Below are positions 44,041-52,381 of a stretch of DNA of 58,653 nt, in pieces (the first letter of the stretch is position 1; the number at the start of each line of letters is the position of its first letter). The notes below the pieces were generated by a model. That model was given only the letters and a program-made list of their open reading frames with translations. It did no database searches and had not been told where the DNA came from. A program made the position numbers and the translations under genes. This stretch comes from Planctomycetaceae bacterium (GTDB taxonomy: Bacteria; Planctomycetota; PLA2), in the NCBI GenBank assembly GCA_011525755.1, contig WYBS01000096.1, positions 1 through 58,653 of the forward strand, read 5' to 3'.

Positions 44041-44361
44041 TCAGGCCTTCACGACACGCTCCAGCGGCGAGGGCGCCGCGGCCTCGCGCAGCCGGTTGAG
44101 CCCGCGGATCATCTCGCCCTCCTCCGCCTGCCGGTCGTCGAGCGAGAGCTCGATCAGGACCCGCGGCGCCTTCTTGCGGAGCTCCTCGTGGCACTGCCGC
44201 ACGACGTCGAGGATCTGCCCGATCTCGCCCTCGATCGTCGTGCCCATCGGGTGGACCTCGTAGTTGAGGGCGGTCCCTTCGAGGATCCGGACGACGCACG
44301 CGACATGGCTGATGGGCGCCGATCCCGCGCCCACGGGGGTCACACGCAGCTCTCCGAGCAT
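44041..44361 (-). CDS. MTH1187/YkoF-type thiamine-binding protein
   Basis: 106 residues of the DUF77 family (MTH1187, YqgV), a small ferredoxin-like fold that binds thiamine or [44 protein letters not shown], then [11 protein letters not shown]. Cytoplasmic. It is unusual to see it just before groEL (22-base gap). A link between thiamine and chaperone function is only inferred from position. Confidence 0.82.
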   Translation of the reverse strand: MLGELRVTPVGAGSAPISHVACVVRILEGTALNYEVHPMGTTIEGEIGQILDVVRQCHEELRKKAPRVLIELSLDDRQAEEGEMIRGLNRLREAAAPSPLERVVKA

Positions 44362-44540
44362 GACACTCCTCCCTTTGCTTCCATGAAACGAAGCAACCCC
44401 CGCGCCGCGGGCGGGGAATGAGGGGGGCCGGGGGGGAGAAGGGGCCGCACGGGGCCGCGCGCCGACGCGGGCGCCCCCCGGGCGGCTCCGCCCGGCCCCG
44501 GCGGCGCGCGACGTTCCGCGCAAAGGGACGCGCCGGCGCG

Positions 44541-45005
44541 TCAGACCGCCACGGGCTCCCGGTGCCGGCTGATCGCCGCGAGCGTCTCCGTGACCTCGGC
44601 GATCCGGTGCGTCCGGACGGTGCCCTCCGCGGCGTCGGCGTCGAGCGCGAGGTCGTTGAGCGAGACGAGCCCGACGAGCCGAAGGGAGTCGTCGACGACC
44701 GGGATCCGGCGCACCTGGTGCATCCGCATCGCCTCGTGGATCGCGGCGCGCGTGTCCTCCTCGTGGCAGCAGAAGACGGGCTTCTGCATGGCGTCGCCCA
44801 CGCGCATCTGCGCGAGCGCACGGCCCTTCGTGTAGGCCGCCATGCAGAGGTCGCGGTCCGTGACGATCCCGACCACCCGCCTCTCCGCGTCGACGACCGG
44901 GACGACGCCGCAGTCGTGCTCCCACATGATCTGCGCGGCGGAGGCCATGCTGTCCTCGGGACGGCAGGCCCCGACGTGACGCTGCATCAGCGTTCTCGCT
45001 TTCAC
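44541..45005 (-). CDS. Tandem CBS-domain protein
   Basis: 154 residues from a GTG start with GGAGG upstream. Two CBS units: TLMQRHVGACRPEDSMASAA, GVVPVVDAERRVVGIVTDRD, and VFCCHEEDTRAAIHEAM, RRIPVVDDSLRLVGLVSLND. Bateman modules bind AMP/ATP or similar and report energy state. First gene of a probable operon CBS - thiamine-binding - GroEL - Cdc48, separated by 179 bases that contain G-rich repeats (44422-44436). Divergent from the 45110 gene. Confidence 0.88.
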   Translation of the reverse strand: MKARTLMQRHVGACRPEDSMASAAQIMWEHDCGVVPVVDAERRVVGIVTDRDLCMAAYTKGRALAQMRVGDAMQKPVFCCHEEDTRAAIHEAMRMHQVRRIPVVDDSLRLVGLVSLNDLALDADAAEGTVRTHRIAEVTETLAAISRHREPVAV

Positions 45006-45109
45006 GGTGGATCCTCCCGCCGGGATGGCTGCAAATGCGGGGCCCCGGGGTGCCGCCCCCGGGGATCCGCATGCCGGTCGGCCCCCGCTTTGCGGCCCTT
45101 CGAGGCGCC

Positions 45110-45712
45110 ATGGAGAAGACGAAGCCCGTGCTCTACGACCCCGCGAAGGAGCTCGTCGAGATCGCGAGCGCCTTCCGCCACCTGCGCGGCGACTCGAGGA
45201 GGGAGCGCGACAAGGGGACCACGCGGCGCCACCAGCACTCCCGTATGGAGGAGCTGGAGCGGCGCTTCGAGACGGTGCTTTCCCGCTGGATCCCGGATGC
45301 GGGGATCCGCGACCGGTGGCGCGCGCACCTCCACGAGGGCGCGGACGCCCCCGAGGCCCCCGGAGCCCCCCGTGTCCTGCTCTTCAAGGGGCGCGCGGAG
45401 GCGGGACCGACGGTCGCCGTCTACGCGAACCCCGACGGCACGGAGGAGATCCTCGTCGACGGGCGGCCCGCGACCCGGCCCTACGGGCGCGTGGAGCTCG
45501 ACGACCGGCCGCGACCGCTGCACGTCTTCGGTCGCGACTTCACGGAGTGCTGCGACGCGCCGGCGGCGGCCCTCGACGCGCTGCGCGCCTTCGTCGCGGC
45601 GCCGTCGGGCCCGCCGCCCTGGGCCTTCGCGCGGGCGCTCCTCGACGACGGCCTCATCGACCGCGACTTCTCGCTCACGGCGCGCGGGCGCCGCCTCCTC
45701 GCGCGCGGGTGA
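45110..45712 (+). CDS. Unknown protein upstream of metF
   Basis: 200 residues beginning MEKTKPVLYDPAKELVEIAS. N-terminal helical part (FRHLRGDSRRERDKGTTRRHQH, EELERRFETVLSRW), then a short strand-rich part (VAVYANPDGTEEILVDGRP) and a helical tail (WAFARALLDDGLIDRDFSL). Residues ADAPEAPGAPR come from a G-rich element (45348-45371). Six bases separate its stop from the metF GTG, so it is cotranscribed. Not recognised. Confidence 0.6.
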   Translation: MEKTKPVLYDPAKELVEIASAFRHLRGDSRRERDKGTTRRHQHSRMEELERRFETVLSRWIPDAGIRDRWRAHLHEGADAPEAPGAPRVLLFKGRAEAGPTVAVYANPDGTEEILVDGRPATRPYGRVELDDRPRPLHVFGRDFTECCDAPAAALDALRAFVAAPSGPPPWAFARALLDDGLIDRDFSLTARGRRLLARG

Positions 45713-45718
45713 CCGGCC

Positions 45719-46717
45719 GTGAAGGTCGTCGACATCCTCGCGCGCGCCGGGGAGCCGCCGATCTCGTTCGAGATCATCCCGCCGCGGCGGGGCGGGTCGG
45801 TCGAGGATGTGATGCGGCTCGTCGAGGCGCTCCTTCCGTTCCGGCCCGCCTTCGTCGACGTCACGAGCCACGCGGCCGAGGCGGTCTACGAGGAGCAGCC
45901 CGACGGCTCCCTGCGGCGCCGGATCAAGCGGAAGCGCCCGGGGACGCTCGGCCTCTGCGCGGCCATCCGCTTCCGCTTCGGCGTCGAGACGGTGCCGCAC
46001 CTCCTCTGCACCGGGTTCACGCGCGAGGAGACCGAGGACGCGCTGATCGAGCTCAACTACCTCGGCATCCGGAACGTCATGGCGCTGCAGGGCGACCCGC
46101 GCGTGGAGCGGCGGCCCTTCCCGGACCGGACGGAGAACGTCCACGCGCTCGACCTCGTCGGCCAGGTCGCGGCGATGAACCGCGGGCGCTACCTGCACGA
46201 CCTCGCGGACGCGGCGCCGACCGACTTCTGCATCGGCGTCGCGGGCTATCCCGAGCGCCACGCCGAGGCGCCCAACACGCCTCGGGACATCGGGTTCCTG
46301 AAGCGGAAGATCGACGCCGGCGCGCACTACGTCGTCACGCAGATGTTTTTCCGCAACGCGCACTACTTCGACTTCGTGGCCCGCTGCCGCGCGGAGGGCA
46401 TCCATGTCCCGATCCTGCCGGGCCTGAAGATCCTCTCGACGAAGGCGCAGCTCACGAGCCTGCCGCGGACGTTCCACGTCGAGATCCCGGAGGAGCTCGT
46501 CGCGGAGGCGGAGAAGGCCGACGACGAGCGGGTCGTGGACGTCGGCGTCGAGTGGGCGGTGGCGCAGGCCCGGGAGCTCCTCTCGCGCGGGGCGCCGGGG
46601 ATCCACTTCTACATCCTGCAGTCTTCGCGGGAGATCACGCCCGCGCTCGAGCGCCTGCGCCGCGCGGGCGGACCGGGGGGGGCGCGGGGGGCCGCGGGCA
46701 TGCGCGGGGCGGGATGA
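45719..46717 (+). CDS. metF: Methylenetetrahydrofolate reductase
   Basis: 332 residues; reduces 5,10-methylene-THF to 5-methyl-THF with FAD and NADH, in methionine synthesis. Family motifs: ISFEIIPPRRGG (the Glu of FEIxPP is catalytic), HLLCTGFTREE, NVMALQGDPR, IGVAGYPERH, and FLKRKIDAGAHYVVTQMFF. The last 15 residues (GGPGGARGAAGMRGAG) are low complexity and come from the G-rich element at 46675-46691. GTG start with only 6 bases from the previous stop; overlaps the next ATG by 4 bases. Confidence 0.93.
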   Translation: MKVVDILARAGEPPISFEIIPPRRGGSVEDVMRLVEALLPFRPAFVDVTSHAAEAVYEEQPDGSLRRRIKRKRPGTLGLCAAIRFRFGVETVPHLLCTGFTREETEDALIELNYLGIRNVMALQGDPRVERRPFPDRTENVHALDLVGQVAAMNRGRYLHDLADAAPTDFCIGVAGYPERHAEAPNTPRDIGFLKRKIDAGAHYVVTQMFFRNAHYFDFVARCRAEGIHVPILPGLKILSTKAQLTSLPRTFHVEIPEELVAEAEKADDERVVDVGVEWAVAQARELLSRGAPGIHFYILQSSREITPALERLRRAGGPGGARGAAGMRGAG

Positions 46718-47676
46718 GGCGGGCGCACCTCGAGACCGCCGCCCGGCACCTCGTGACGCGGGTCCCGACCGCGGCGCCGGACGCCCGCGCGGGAGAGGTC
46801 CGGGAGGCGCTCGCGCGGGGGCGGTTCGACTTCGCGGACGCGGTCTGCCTCGTCGATGAGGAGGGGCGGTACCACGGGATGGTGCCTCTCCCGCGGCTTC
46901 TCGGCGCACCGGCGGGCGAGCGCGTGGCCGATCTCGCGCTGCCGGACGCCGCGGCGCGGCCCGAGGACGACCAGGAGCACGTCGCGTCGATCGCCGTCCG
47001 GCACGGCGTCGCCGCCGTGCCGGTCACCGACGAGGGGCACCGGTTCCTCGGCGTCGTGCCGCCGCTCGCGCTGCTCAGGATCCTCCGGAAGGAGCACGTC
47101 GAGGACCTGCACCGGCTCGCGGGCATCCGGCGCGAGTCGGAGCACGCGCGCTCGGCGCTCGAGGGACCGCCCGTCCGCCGCCTGCACGACCGGCTGCCGT
47201 GGCTCCTCGTCGGGCTGCTGGGGAGCGTCCTCTCGGCTCTCGTCGTCGCCGGCTTCGCTGCGGCGCTCTCCGCGAAGGTCGCGGTCGCCTACTTCCTGCC
47301 CGCGATCGTCTACCTCGCCGACGCGATCGGCACGCAGACCGAGGCGATCGCCGTGCGGGGCCTCCTCTTCGCGCGCCGGCCCGGCCGGAGGCTCGTCGCC
47401 CTCGAGCTCCGCACGGGCCTCCTGATCGGCGCCGTGCTCGGCGTCCTCCTCTTCCCGGTCGCCTTCCTCCTCACCGGCGACGGGCGGCTCGCCGGCGCGA
47501 TCGCGATCACGGTCGTCGCGGCGGGCGGCGTGGCGACGACCGTGGGCCTCGCGTTCCCCCTGCTGCTCTCGCGCCTCGGCGCGGATCCCGCGTTCGGAAG
47601 CGGCCCGGTGGCGACGATCGTGCAGGACATCCTGAGCATCGCCATCTACTTCGGGATCTGCGAGCTCTTGCTCTGA
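46714..47676 (+). CDS. mgtE: Short MgtE-family Mg2+ transporter
   Basis: 320 residues: two CBS units (about 5-120), then the MgtE membrane domain with five helices (about 163-320). The signature after helix 2 is IGTQTEAIAVRGL, and the C-terminal IVQDILSIAIYFG carries the conserved Asp of the ion pore. The N-terminal MgtE gating domain (about 130 residues) is absent, so regulation by intracellular Mg must differ. ATGA overlap with metF. Confidence 0.85.
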   Translation: MRRAHLETAARHLVTRVPTAAPDARAGEVREALARGRFDFADAVCLVDEEGRYHGMVPLPRLLGAPAGERVADLALPDAAARPEDDQEHVASIAVRHGVAAVPVTDEGHRFLGVVPPLALLRILRKEHVEDLHRLAGIRRESEHARSALEGPPVRRLHDRLPWLLVGLLGSVLSALVVAGFAAALSAKVAVAYFLPAIVYLADAIGTQTEAIAVRGLLFARRPGRRLVALELRTGLLIGAVLGVLLFPVAFLLTGDGRLAGAIAITVVAAGGVATTVGLAFPLLLSRLGADPAFGSGPVATIVQDILSIAIYFGICELLL

Positions 47677-47739
47677 CGCGGGCGCCCGCCCGGTCCCGCC
47701 GCGTCCCCCGGACCCCCTCCGCTTCCCGCCCGCGGGGCG

Positions 47740-48216
47740 TCACACGCGCTTCATGTGCGCGACGAGCTGGTCCAGCGCCTTGCCCCAGCCCTCGGCAAAC
47801 CCCATCTCCGCGTGCTTCCTCCGGCCCTCCTCGTCGCGGTGGAGCGCGATCGCCGTGTACTTCGTGCCCCGCCCGCTCGGCTCGAAGAGGATGATCCCGG
47901 TCATGAAGGGCTCGGGCGCCGGCCGGTAGCCGGGCAGGAGCCCGTCGGTCCAGACGAGCTTCTCGTTCGGGACGATCTCGAGGTAGCAGCCGACGTTCGG
48001 GAAGTCCTTCCCCTCCGGCGACCGCATCACCGTCCTGAACGCGCCGCCGGGACGGAGGTCGATCTCGCAGTCCACGGTCCGCCACGGCGCGGGCGTGAAC
48101 CAGTGGACGACGTGCTCCGGCCTCGTCCAGGCGGCCCAGACCATCTCCGGGGGCACGTCCACGACGCGCTCGAGGACGAGGTCGAGCTTGGGGTCGATCC
48201 TATGCATGCTTCTCAC
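47740..48216 (-). CDS. SRPBCC/AHSA1-type lipid-binding domain protein
   Basis: 158 residues of the START/Bet v1-like Aha1 C-terminal family: [29 protein letters not shown], and the C-terminal [13 protein letters not shown]. The GTG at 48216 (V-R-S-M) overlaps the ArsR stop and has an ideal GGAGGA site; an ATG at 48207 would be too far. These proteins commonly accompany ArsR regulators and may bind a hydrophobic ligand. Overlaps the regulator by 4 bases. Confidence 0.85.
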   Translation of the reverse strand: MRSMHRIDPKLDLVLERVVDVPPEMVWAAWTRPEHVVHWFTPAPWRTVDCEIDLRPGGAFRTVMRSPEGKDFPNVGCYLEIVPNEKLVWTDGLLPGYRPAPEPFMTGIILFEPSGRGTKYTAIALHRDEEGRRKHAEMGFAEGWGKALDQLVAHMKRV

Positions 48217-48551
48217 GGACGTTCCTCCTTCTTCATGCGGGCGAGGTAGCGGTCGAGCTGGTCGAGGCGGCGATCCCAGAGATCGCGCTGCCGCGCGAGC
48301 CAGTGCTCGGCGGCCCTGAGCGGCCCGGGGGCGAGCCGGTAGGTGCGGACGCGGCCCTTCTTCGACGAGCGGACGAGGCGGCACTCCTCGAGCACGGCGA
48401 GGTGCTCCGTGAAGGAGGGCAGCGCCATGCGGAAGGGCCGCGCCAGCTCGGTCACCGACGCGGGCCCGCGGCTCAGCCGCTCGAGCACCCCGCGCCGGGT
48501 CGGATCCGAGAGCGCCCGGAACACCCGGTCGACCTCCGCCACGGCAGCCAT
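48213..48551 (-). CDS. ArsR-family transcriptional regulator
   Basis: 112 residues. Winged helix: [43 protein letters not shown], then the wing [16 protein letters not shown]. No Cys pair for metals, so it is of the ArsR-SRPBCC type that senses other ligands. It precedes the SRPBCC gene and has a dyad operator and an overlapping promoter just upstream. Confidence 0.9.
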   Translation of the reverse strand: MAAVAEVDRVFRALSDPTRRGVLERLSRGPASVTELARPFRMALPSFTEHLAVLEECRLVRSSKKGRVRTYRLAPGPLRAAEHWLARQRDLWDRRLDQLDRYLARMKKEERP

Positions 48552-48557
48552 GCCGCG

Positions 48558-48596
48558 AGGATAGCGCGAATAATACTAAGGTCAATACCTAAGTAT
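48558..48596 (-). promoter_or_regulatory. ArsR promoter with dyad operator, leaderless
   Basis: Dyad ATACTAAGGT-CAAT-ACCTAAGTAT (48573-48596), 9 of 10 positions matched. On the minus strand it contains the -35 TTGACC (48585-48580); -10 is TATCCT (48563-48558), spacer 16. Transcription would begin at the ATG (48551). Typical autorepression layout. Confidence 0.65.
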
Positions 48597-48682
48597 CTGC
48601 GGCGACGGTCCGATTCGGTGCGAGGGCGGCCCCGGGCAGCTCACGCGTGCCGGTGAACGCACCCGACGGGAGGTAGACTCGG

Positions 48683-49654
48683 GTGATGCGCCGCATTGCC
48701 CTCCTCCTCGCCACCGCCACGGTCGCGCATGCCGACGACGAGCCGCTCAAGCTCGAGTGCGCGGTCCTGCTCGAGGGCGTGAGGGGGCGGATCGACCACA
48801 TGGCGCTCGCGGCCGACGGCAACCGGCTCGTCGTCGCCGCGCTCGGCAACGACACGGTCGAGATCGTGGATCTCAAGGAGAGGAAGGTCGTCCACCGGAT
48901 CATGGACATCGGCGCTCCCACCGCGGCGGCGTTCGTCGGCGGGCACCTGGAGGTGGCTGCGGCGCGCGACGGCAAGCTCCACCTCTTCGACGAGACCTCG
49001 TACGAGCGGCGCCACTCCGTCGATGTGGGTGCGGGCGCGGATCCCCTTCGGGTGGACGCGGAGTGGAAGTGCACGTGGGTCGGCGTGGGCGAGGGGTCGC
49101 TCGTGGCGGTCGAGAAGGGGGCGAAGCGGTTCGAGATCCCGCTCGCCGGCCACCCCGAGGGGTTCCAGCTCGAGACCAAGGGCCCGCGCATCTTCGTCAA
49201 CGTGCCCGACCGGGCCATGGTCGTCGTCGCGGACCGCGAGCGGCGCAAGGTCGCCGTCACCTGGCAGGTAGAGGAGGCGAAGGACAACTACCCGATGGCG
49301 CTCGACGAGAAGGCCGGGCGGATCCTCGTCGGGTGCCGCACGCCTCCGAGGCTCCTCGCGCTCGACATGAAGGACGGCACGGTGAAGGCGAGCCTCGGCA
49401 TCCCGGGCGACGTGGACGACCTCTACCTCGACCCGAAGACCCGCCTCCTCTACGCCTCCTGCGGCGAGGGGTTCGTCGACGTGGTCGATGCCGACAGGTT
49501 CGGGCGCGTCGCGCGCGTCGCGACGGGGAAGGGCGCGCGCACGTGCCTCCTCGACCCGAAGGGCGGCCGGCTCTTTCTGGCCGTCCCGATGCTCGAGGGC
49601 AAGCCCGCGGAGATCCGCGTCTACCGCACGGCGCCCGCGCCGCCGCGCGACTGA
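48683..49654 (+). CDS. YncE-like secreted beta-propeller protein
   Basis: 323 residues. Signal RRIALLLATATVAHA. Seven-bladed propeller of the YVTN/YncE type: DGNRLVVAALGNDTVEIVDL, HLEVAAARDGKLHLFDE, GPRIFVNVPDRAMVVVAD, GRILVGCRTPPRLLALDM, TRLLYASCGEGFVDVVDAD. GGGAGG (48668-48673) is 9 bases before the GTG at 48683 and 12 before the ATG at 48686, so GTG is preferred. Periplasmic; function unknown. Confidence 0.82.
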   Translation: MMRRIALLLATATVAHADDEPLKLECAVLLEGVRGRIDHMALAADGNRLVVAALGNDTVEIVDLKERKVVHRIMDIGAPTAAAFVGGHLEVAAARDGKLHLFDETSYERRHSVDVGAGADPLRVDAEWKCTWVGVGEGSLVAVEKGAKRFEIPLAGHPEGFQLETKGPRIFVNVPDRAMVVVADRERRKVAVTWQVEEAKDNYPMALDEKAGRILVGCRTPPRLLALDMKDGTVKASLGIPGDVDDLYLDPKTRLLYASCGEGFVDVVDADRFGRVARVATGKGARTCLLDPKGGRLFLAVPMLEGKPAEIRVYRTAPAPPRD

Positions 49655-50236
49655 CTACTTCTTCGGCTTGCCGTCCCGGTACTCGATCCGGGCCACGACC
49701 TCGCCCTTCTCGTTCCACTTCGTGAGGAGGCCGTGGAGCAGCCCCTTCCGGTAGCGGCGCACCTCGCTCCGCTTGCCGTCGGGGTGGAAGTAGACCCACT
49801 TGCCGTCCTGTTTCTCGTCCCGCCACCAGCCGCGGTAGTGCACTTCCCCGTTGTCGTGGTAGGCGATCTGCTCCTGGTCGGGCGCCTTCCCCCCGGCCCC
49901 CATCCGCCACGAGGTCCACGGCTTGCCGTTCTCGTGGAAAGACTCCCAGGTCCCCTTGCAGAGCTTCCCCTCGTGGTACCGCCAGTCGAACTGCACCTGG
50001 CCGTTCGGCCACCACGCGGCGCGGCGCCCCTCCCACCTCCCGTTCTCGTACTCCTCGTGCGCCGCGAGCTGGCCGTTCTGGTGCCAGCGGAGGCAGAGCC
50101 CGTGGAGCTTCCCGTCCTTGTAGCGCGCCTCGAGCTTCGGCTTGCCGTCGGGCCACGTCTCGACGTGCTTGCCGTCCTTGGGGGGATCGCCGGCCAGCGC
50201 GGCCGCGGCCGCGAGAAGAAGGGGAAGGCACCGCAT
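49655..50236 (-). CDS. Secreted MORN-type (YwqK-like) repeat protein
   Basis: 193 residues with a signal (MRCLPLLLAAAAALA). About seven repeats of the MORN_2 kind: ETWPDGKPKLEARYKDGKLH, LRWHQNGQLAAHEEYENGRW, AWWPNGQVQFDWRYHEGKL, SFHENGKPWTSWRM, AYHDNGEVHYRGWW, YFHPDGKRSEVRRYRKGLLH and KWNEKGEVVARIEYRDGK. The repeats have been called 'antitoxin component' in YwqK annotations, but nothing here supports a toxin link. Convergent with the propeller gene. Confidence 0.82.
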   Translation of the reverse strand: MRCLPLLLAAAAALAGDPPKDGKHVETWPDGKPKLEARYKDGKLHGLCLRWHQNGQLAAHEEYENGRWEGRRAAWWPNGQVQFDWRYHEGKLCKGTWESFHENGKPWTSWRMGAGGKAPDQEQIAYHDNGEVHYRGWWRDEKQDGKWVYFHPDGKRSEVRRYRKGLLHGLLTKWNEKGEVVARIEYRDGKPKK

Positions 50237-50280
50237 TCCGATCTGGAAACGCGGCCCCGCGCCTTCTTTCCGTTCGGGGG

Positions 50281-50802
50281 CTACGTCGGCGGCCGCGCCA
50301 GATCCTCGTCGAACGCCGCCAGCACCATCACCCCCTGCGAGTCCTCGAGGGCAGCGTAGAACGTCCGGTCGGGAGGGGAGGTCTTGTCCAGCACGCACAA
50401 CGCGACCTCGCGAGCGAGCCCGTCATGGAAGATGGCATGGAGATTCCTCGCGCTCCTCTCCACCCCGGCGTGCTCGTCCCTGTTGTTCACGACCCTGATC
50501 TCCACGGCCAGGTCCACGGCCGTGTTCCGCGTGAAGCGGGCCCACGGGGCGCGCTCCCTCGCGAGCCACGGGCCGGGATCCGTGACGACGAGCGAGACGG
50601 GGCCGAGATCCCGGAAACCGACCACCTGCTGATGCACGCCCAGCTCGCGGCCGGGCGGGCTCATCAGCAGGTGCGCCACGAGCAGCTGCAGGTCGGCCTC
50701 GCCCCAGATGACCGCGGACGCGGGCCCGCCGGCGGGCTGGATGCCGGTTTGCACGTACCAGTCCATGGCCTGCTGCCACGCGTCGCCGAGACGTTCGATC
50801 AT
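50281..50802 (-). CDS. Unknown protein downstream of the adenylation-domain gene
   Basis: 173 residues starting MIERLGDAWQQAMDWYVQTG. Mixed alpha/beta: WGEADLQLLVAHLLM, VSLVVTDPGPWLARERAPW, AVDLAVEIRVVNNRDEHAG, EVALCVLDKTSPPDRTFY. No signal, no metal site, no recognised family. It lies 80 bases behind the adenylation gene on the same strand, so it is probably the second gene of the sigma-54-driven unit. Confidence 0.55.
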   Translation of the reverse strand: MIERLGDAWQQAMDWYVQTGIQPAGGPASAVIWGEADLQLLVAHLLMSPPGRELGVHQQVVGFRDLGPVSLVVTDPGPWLARERAPWARFTRNTAVDLAVEIRVVNNRDEHAGVERSARNLHAIFHDGLAREVALCVLDKTSPPDRTFYAALEDSQGVMVLAAFDEDLARPPT

Positions 50803-50882
50803 GCGTCTTCTCCTGCGCGTCCCCGGGATGCGCCGTGCAGGCGGCGCGGTCCAGCTCCGGCGTGCCGAGGAAGCCCGGTCCC

Positions 50883-52193
50883 TCATGACCCGCCGCCCCG
50901 CGACCGGGCGCGCACCGCGGCGCTGCCGCGCAGCTCGAGCTCCCCGCACGCGTTGATCCGGCCGAGGTCGCCCGTGAGATAGAGCCGGGCGTCGCCGGCT
51001 CCACGCGGCGCGAACGGATCGCGCACGAAGCGCGCACGCGTCTCCGCGGGAAGCCCGAGGTACCCGCGCGCGATGCCCGCTCCCCCGACGCAGATCTCGC
51101 CCACCTGCCCGTACCTGGCGAGCCGGAGGTCGCCGTCGAGGACGTACACGCGACAGCCCGGCAACGGGCGACCCGCGGTCACCGGCCTCAGGGGAAGCAG
51201 GTCGACGCAGGTCGCGATCATCGCGGTCTCGGCGTGGCCGTACGTGTTCACGAGCCGGCGATCCGCCCTGGACCAGCGATGGACGAGGAATGCGGGGCAA
51301 CGCCCGGCGCTGAGGATCACGAGCCGCAGGGAGGGCACGTCGTGCGTGAGCGACATCAGGAAGGCCGGCGTGCAGGGCAGCACGGTGATGCGCGCCCTCG
51401 ACAGGAGGCGTGCGAGCCGCCCTCCCTCCCGCATGCGCGGCACCAGCGTGGCGCCGGCGTGGAGTGCGAGCCACATCTCCTGCAGCGACTCGCACGCGGC
51501 AAGCGCCGACCCCTGGTACACGCGATCCCAGGGACGGATCCCGAACACCCGGGCCCCGGCGCGAATCAGGTGCAAGGCGCTGCGGTGCTCGATCATCACG
51601 CCCCCTGGCGGGCCGGCGACGCCCGGCGCGTAGAACACGAAGCAGAGATCGCCCGGCTCGGCGCGCGCCGCTTGCATCGCGGTGGGGTCCTCGGCGGCGA
51701 TCGCCGCGCGGCAGGCGTCGAGATCCACGACCTTGCCCGGGAAGCCGGCGCGGCGACGCGCGTACTGGGTCGTCGTCACGAGGGCGGATGCCCCGGAGTC
51801 CTCGAGGACATGCGCGACGTGGCCGAGGGGATCGCGCACATCGATCGGGACGCACGCCGCACCCGCCTTGAGGACGCCGATGATGGCCGCATAGGCGTCC
51901 ACCGAATGGGGCAGCAGGATCCCGACCCGCGCGCCGCGACGGACGCCGAGGGCCCGCAGGTGCCGCGCCAGGCGGTTGGCGTAGCGTTCGAGTCCGGCAT
52001 ACGACGTCATCTCGCGGCCGACCGCGACGGCGTGCGAGCGAGGTCGGTCGCGGACCCTGTCCTCGAACACCTCGTGCAGGAGACCCTCGCCCGGCCCGTC
52101 GCCCCCAGGGGCTCCGCGAGGTGACAGGAGCGCGCTTCCGGGCCCGGGGTGTCCCGGCGGATCCAGGGGGAGACGTTCGCCATTCGCGTGCAT
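50883..52193 (-). CDS. Truncated, degenerate adenylation-domain (ANL superfamily) protein
   Basis: 436 residues covering only the large N-terminal subdomain of an NRPS-like adenylation domain: LHEVFEDRVRDRPRSHAV, ARVGILLPHSVDAYAAIIGVLKAG (A2), NTYGHAETAM (A5) and LYLTGDLGRI (A7). The A3 phosphate loop, normally YTSGSTGxPKG, is FYAPGVAGPPGG: Ser, Thr and Lys are lost. It ends just after A7 at the hinge (A8), so the lid with the catalytic A10 Lys is absent. No carrier or condensation domain. Acyl adenylation is doubtful; ligand sensing is possible. GGAGT ribosome site. A sigma-54 promoter lies about 80 bases upstream. Confidence 0.8.
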   Translation of the reverse strand: MHANGERLPLDPPGHPGPGSALLSPRGAPGGDGPGEGLLHEVFEDRVRDRPRSHAVAVGREMTSYAGLERYANRLARHLRALGVRRGARVGILLPHSVDAYAAIIGVLKAGAACVPIDVRDPLGHVAHVLEDSGASALVTTTQYARRRAGFPGKVVDLDACRAAIAAEDPTAMQAARAEPGDLCFVFYAPGVAGPPGGVMIEHRSALHLIRAGARVFGIRPWDRVYQGSALAACESLQEMWLALHAGATLVPRMREGGRLARLLSRARITVLPCTPAFLMSLTHDVPSLRLVILSAGRCPAFLVHRWSRADRRLVNTYGHAETAMIATCVDLLPLRPVTAGRPLPGCRVYVLDGDLRLARYGQVGEICVGGAGIARGYLGLPAETRARFVRDPFAPRGAGDARLYLTGDLGRINACGELELRGSAAVRARSRGGGS

Positions 52194-52271
52194 GCTGATG
52201 TACTCCGGCGGAACCCGAGGAGGCTCTCGTCACACCTCCGATGCTCGGTCCTCTTCGCCGCCGGCCGCTTC

Positions 52272-52285
52272 GCAACCACCGTGCC
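52272..52285 (-). promoter_or_regulatory. Sigma-54 promoter (-24/-12)
   Basis: On the minus strand GGCACG-GTGG-TTGC: GG (52285-52284) and GC (52273-52272) are exactly 10 bases apart, and 11 of the 12 core positions of TGGCACG-N4-TTGC match (first T is C). Transcription would start near 52261, leaving a 68-base leader before the ATG at 52193. Confidence 0.75.
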
Positions 52286-52381
52286 GCCCTAGGCACGGCG
52301 GCGGGTCGGCGCGATCACAGGCCGATCGTCGCGTTCGCCGCGGCCCCGACGTGCCGTGCATGGATGCAGGGGGGCGCGGGG

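Noticed and set aside
49655-50236. YwqK-type 'antitoxin' label
   Set aside because: Only MORN repeats and a secretion signal are visible; no toxin gene adjoins it.
52279-52298. CCGTGCC/GGCACGG inverted repeat as a terminator or second sigma-54 site
   Set aside because: No TTGC at the proper distance on the plus strand and no T-run; it mostly reflects the -24 element.
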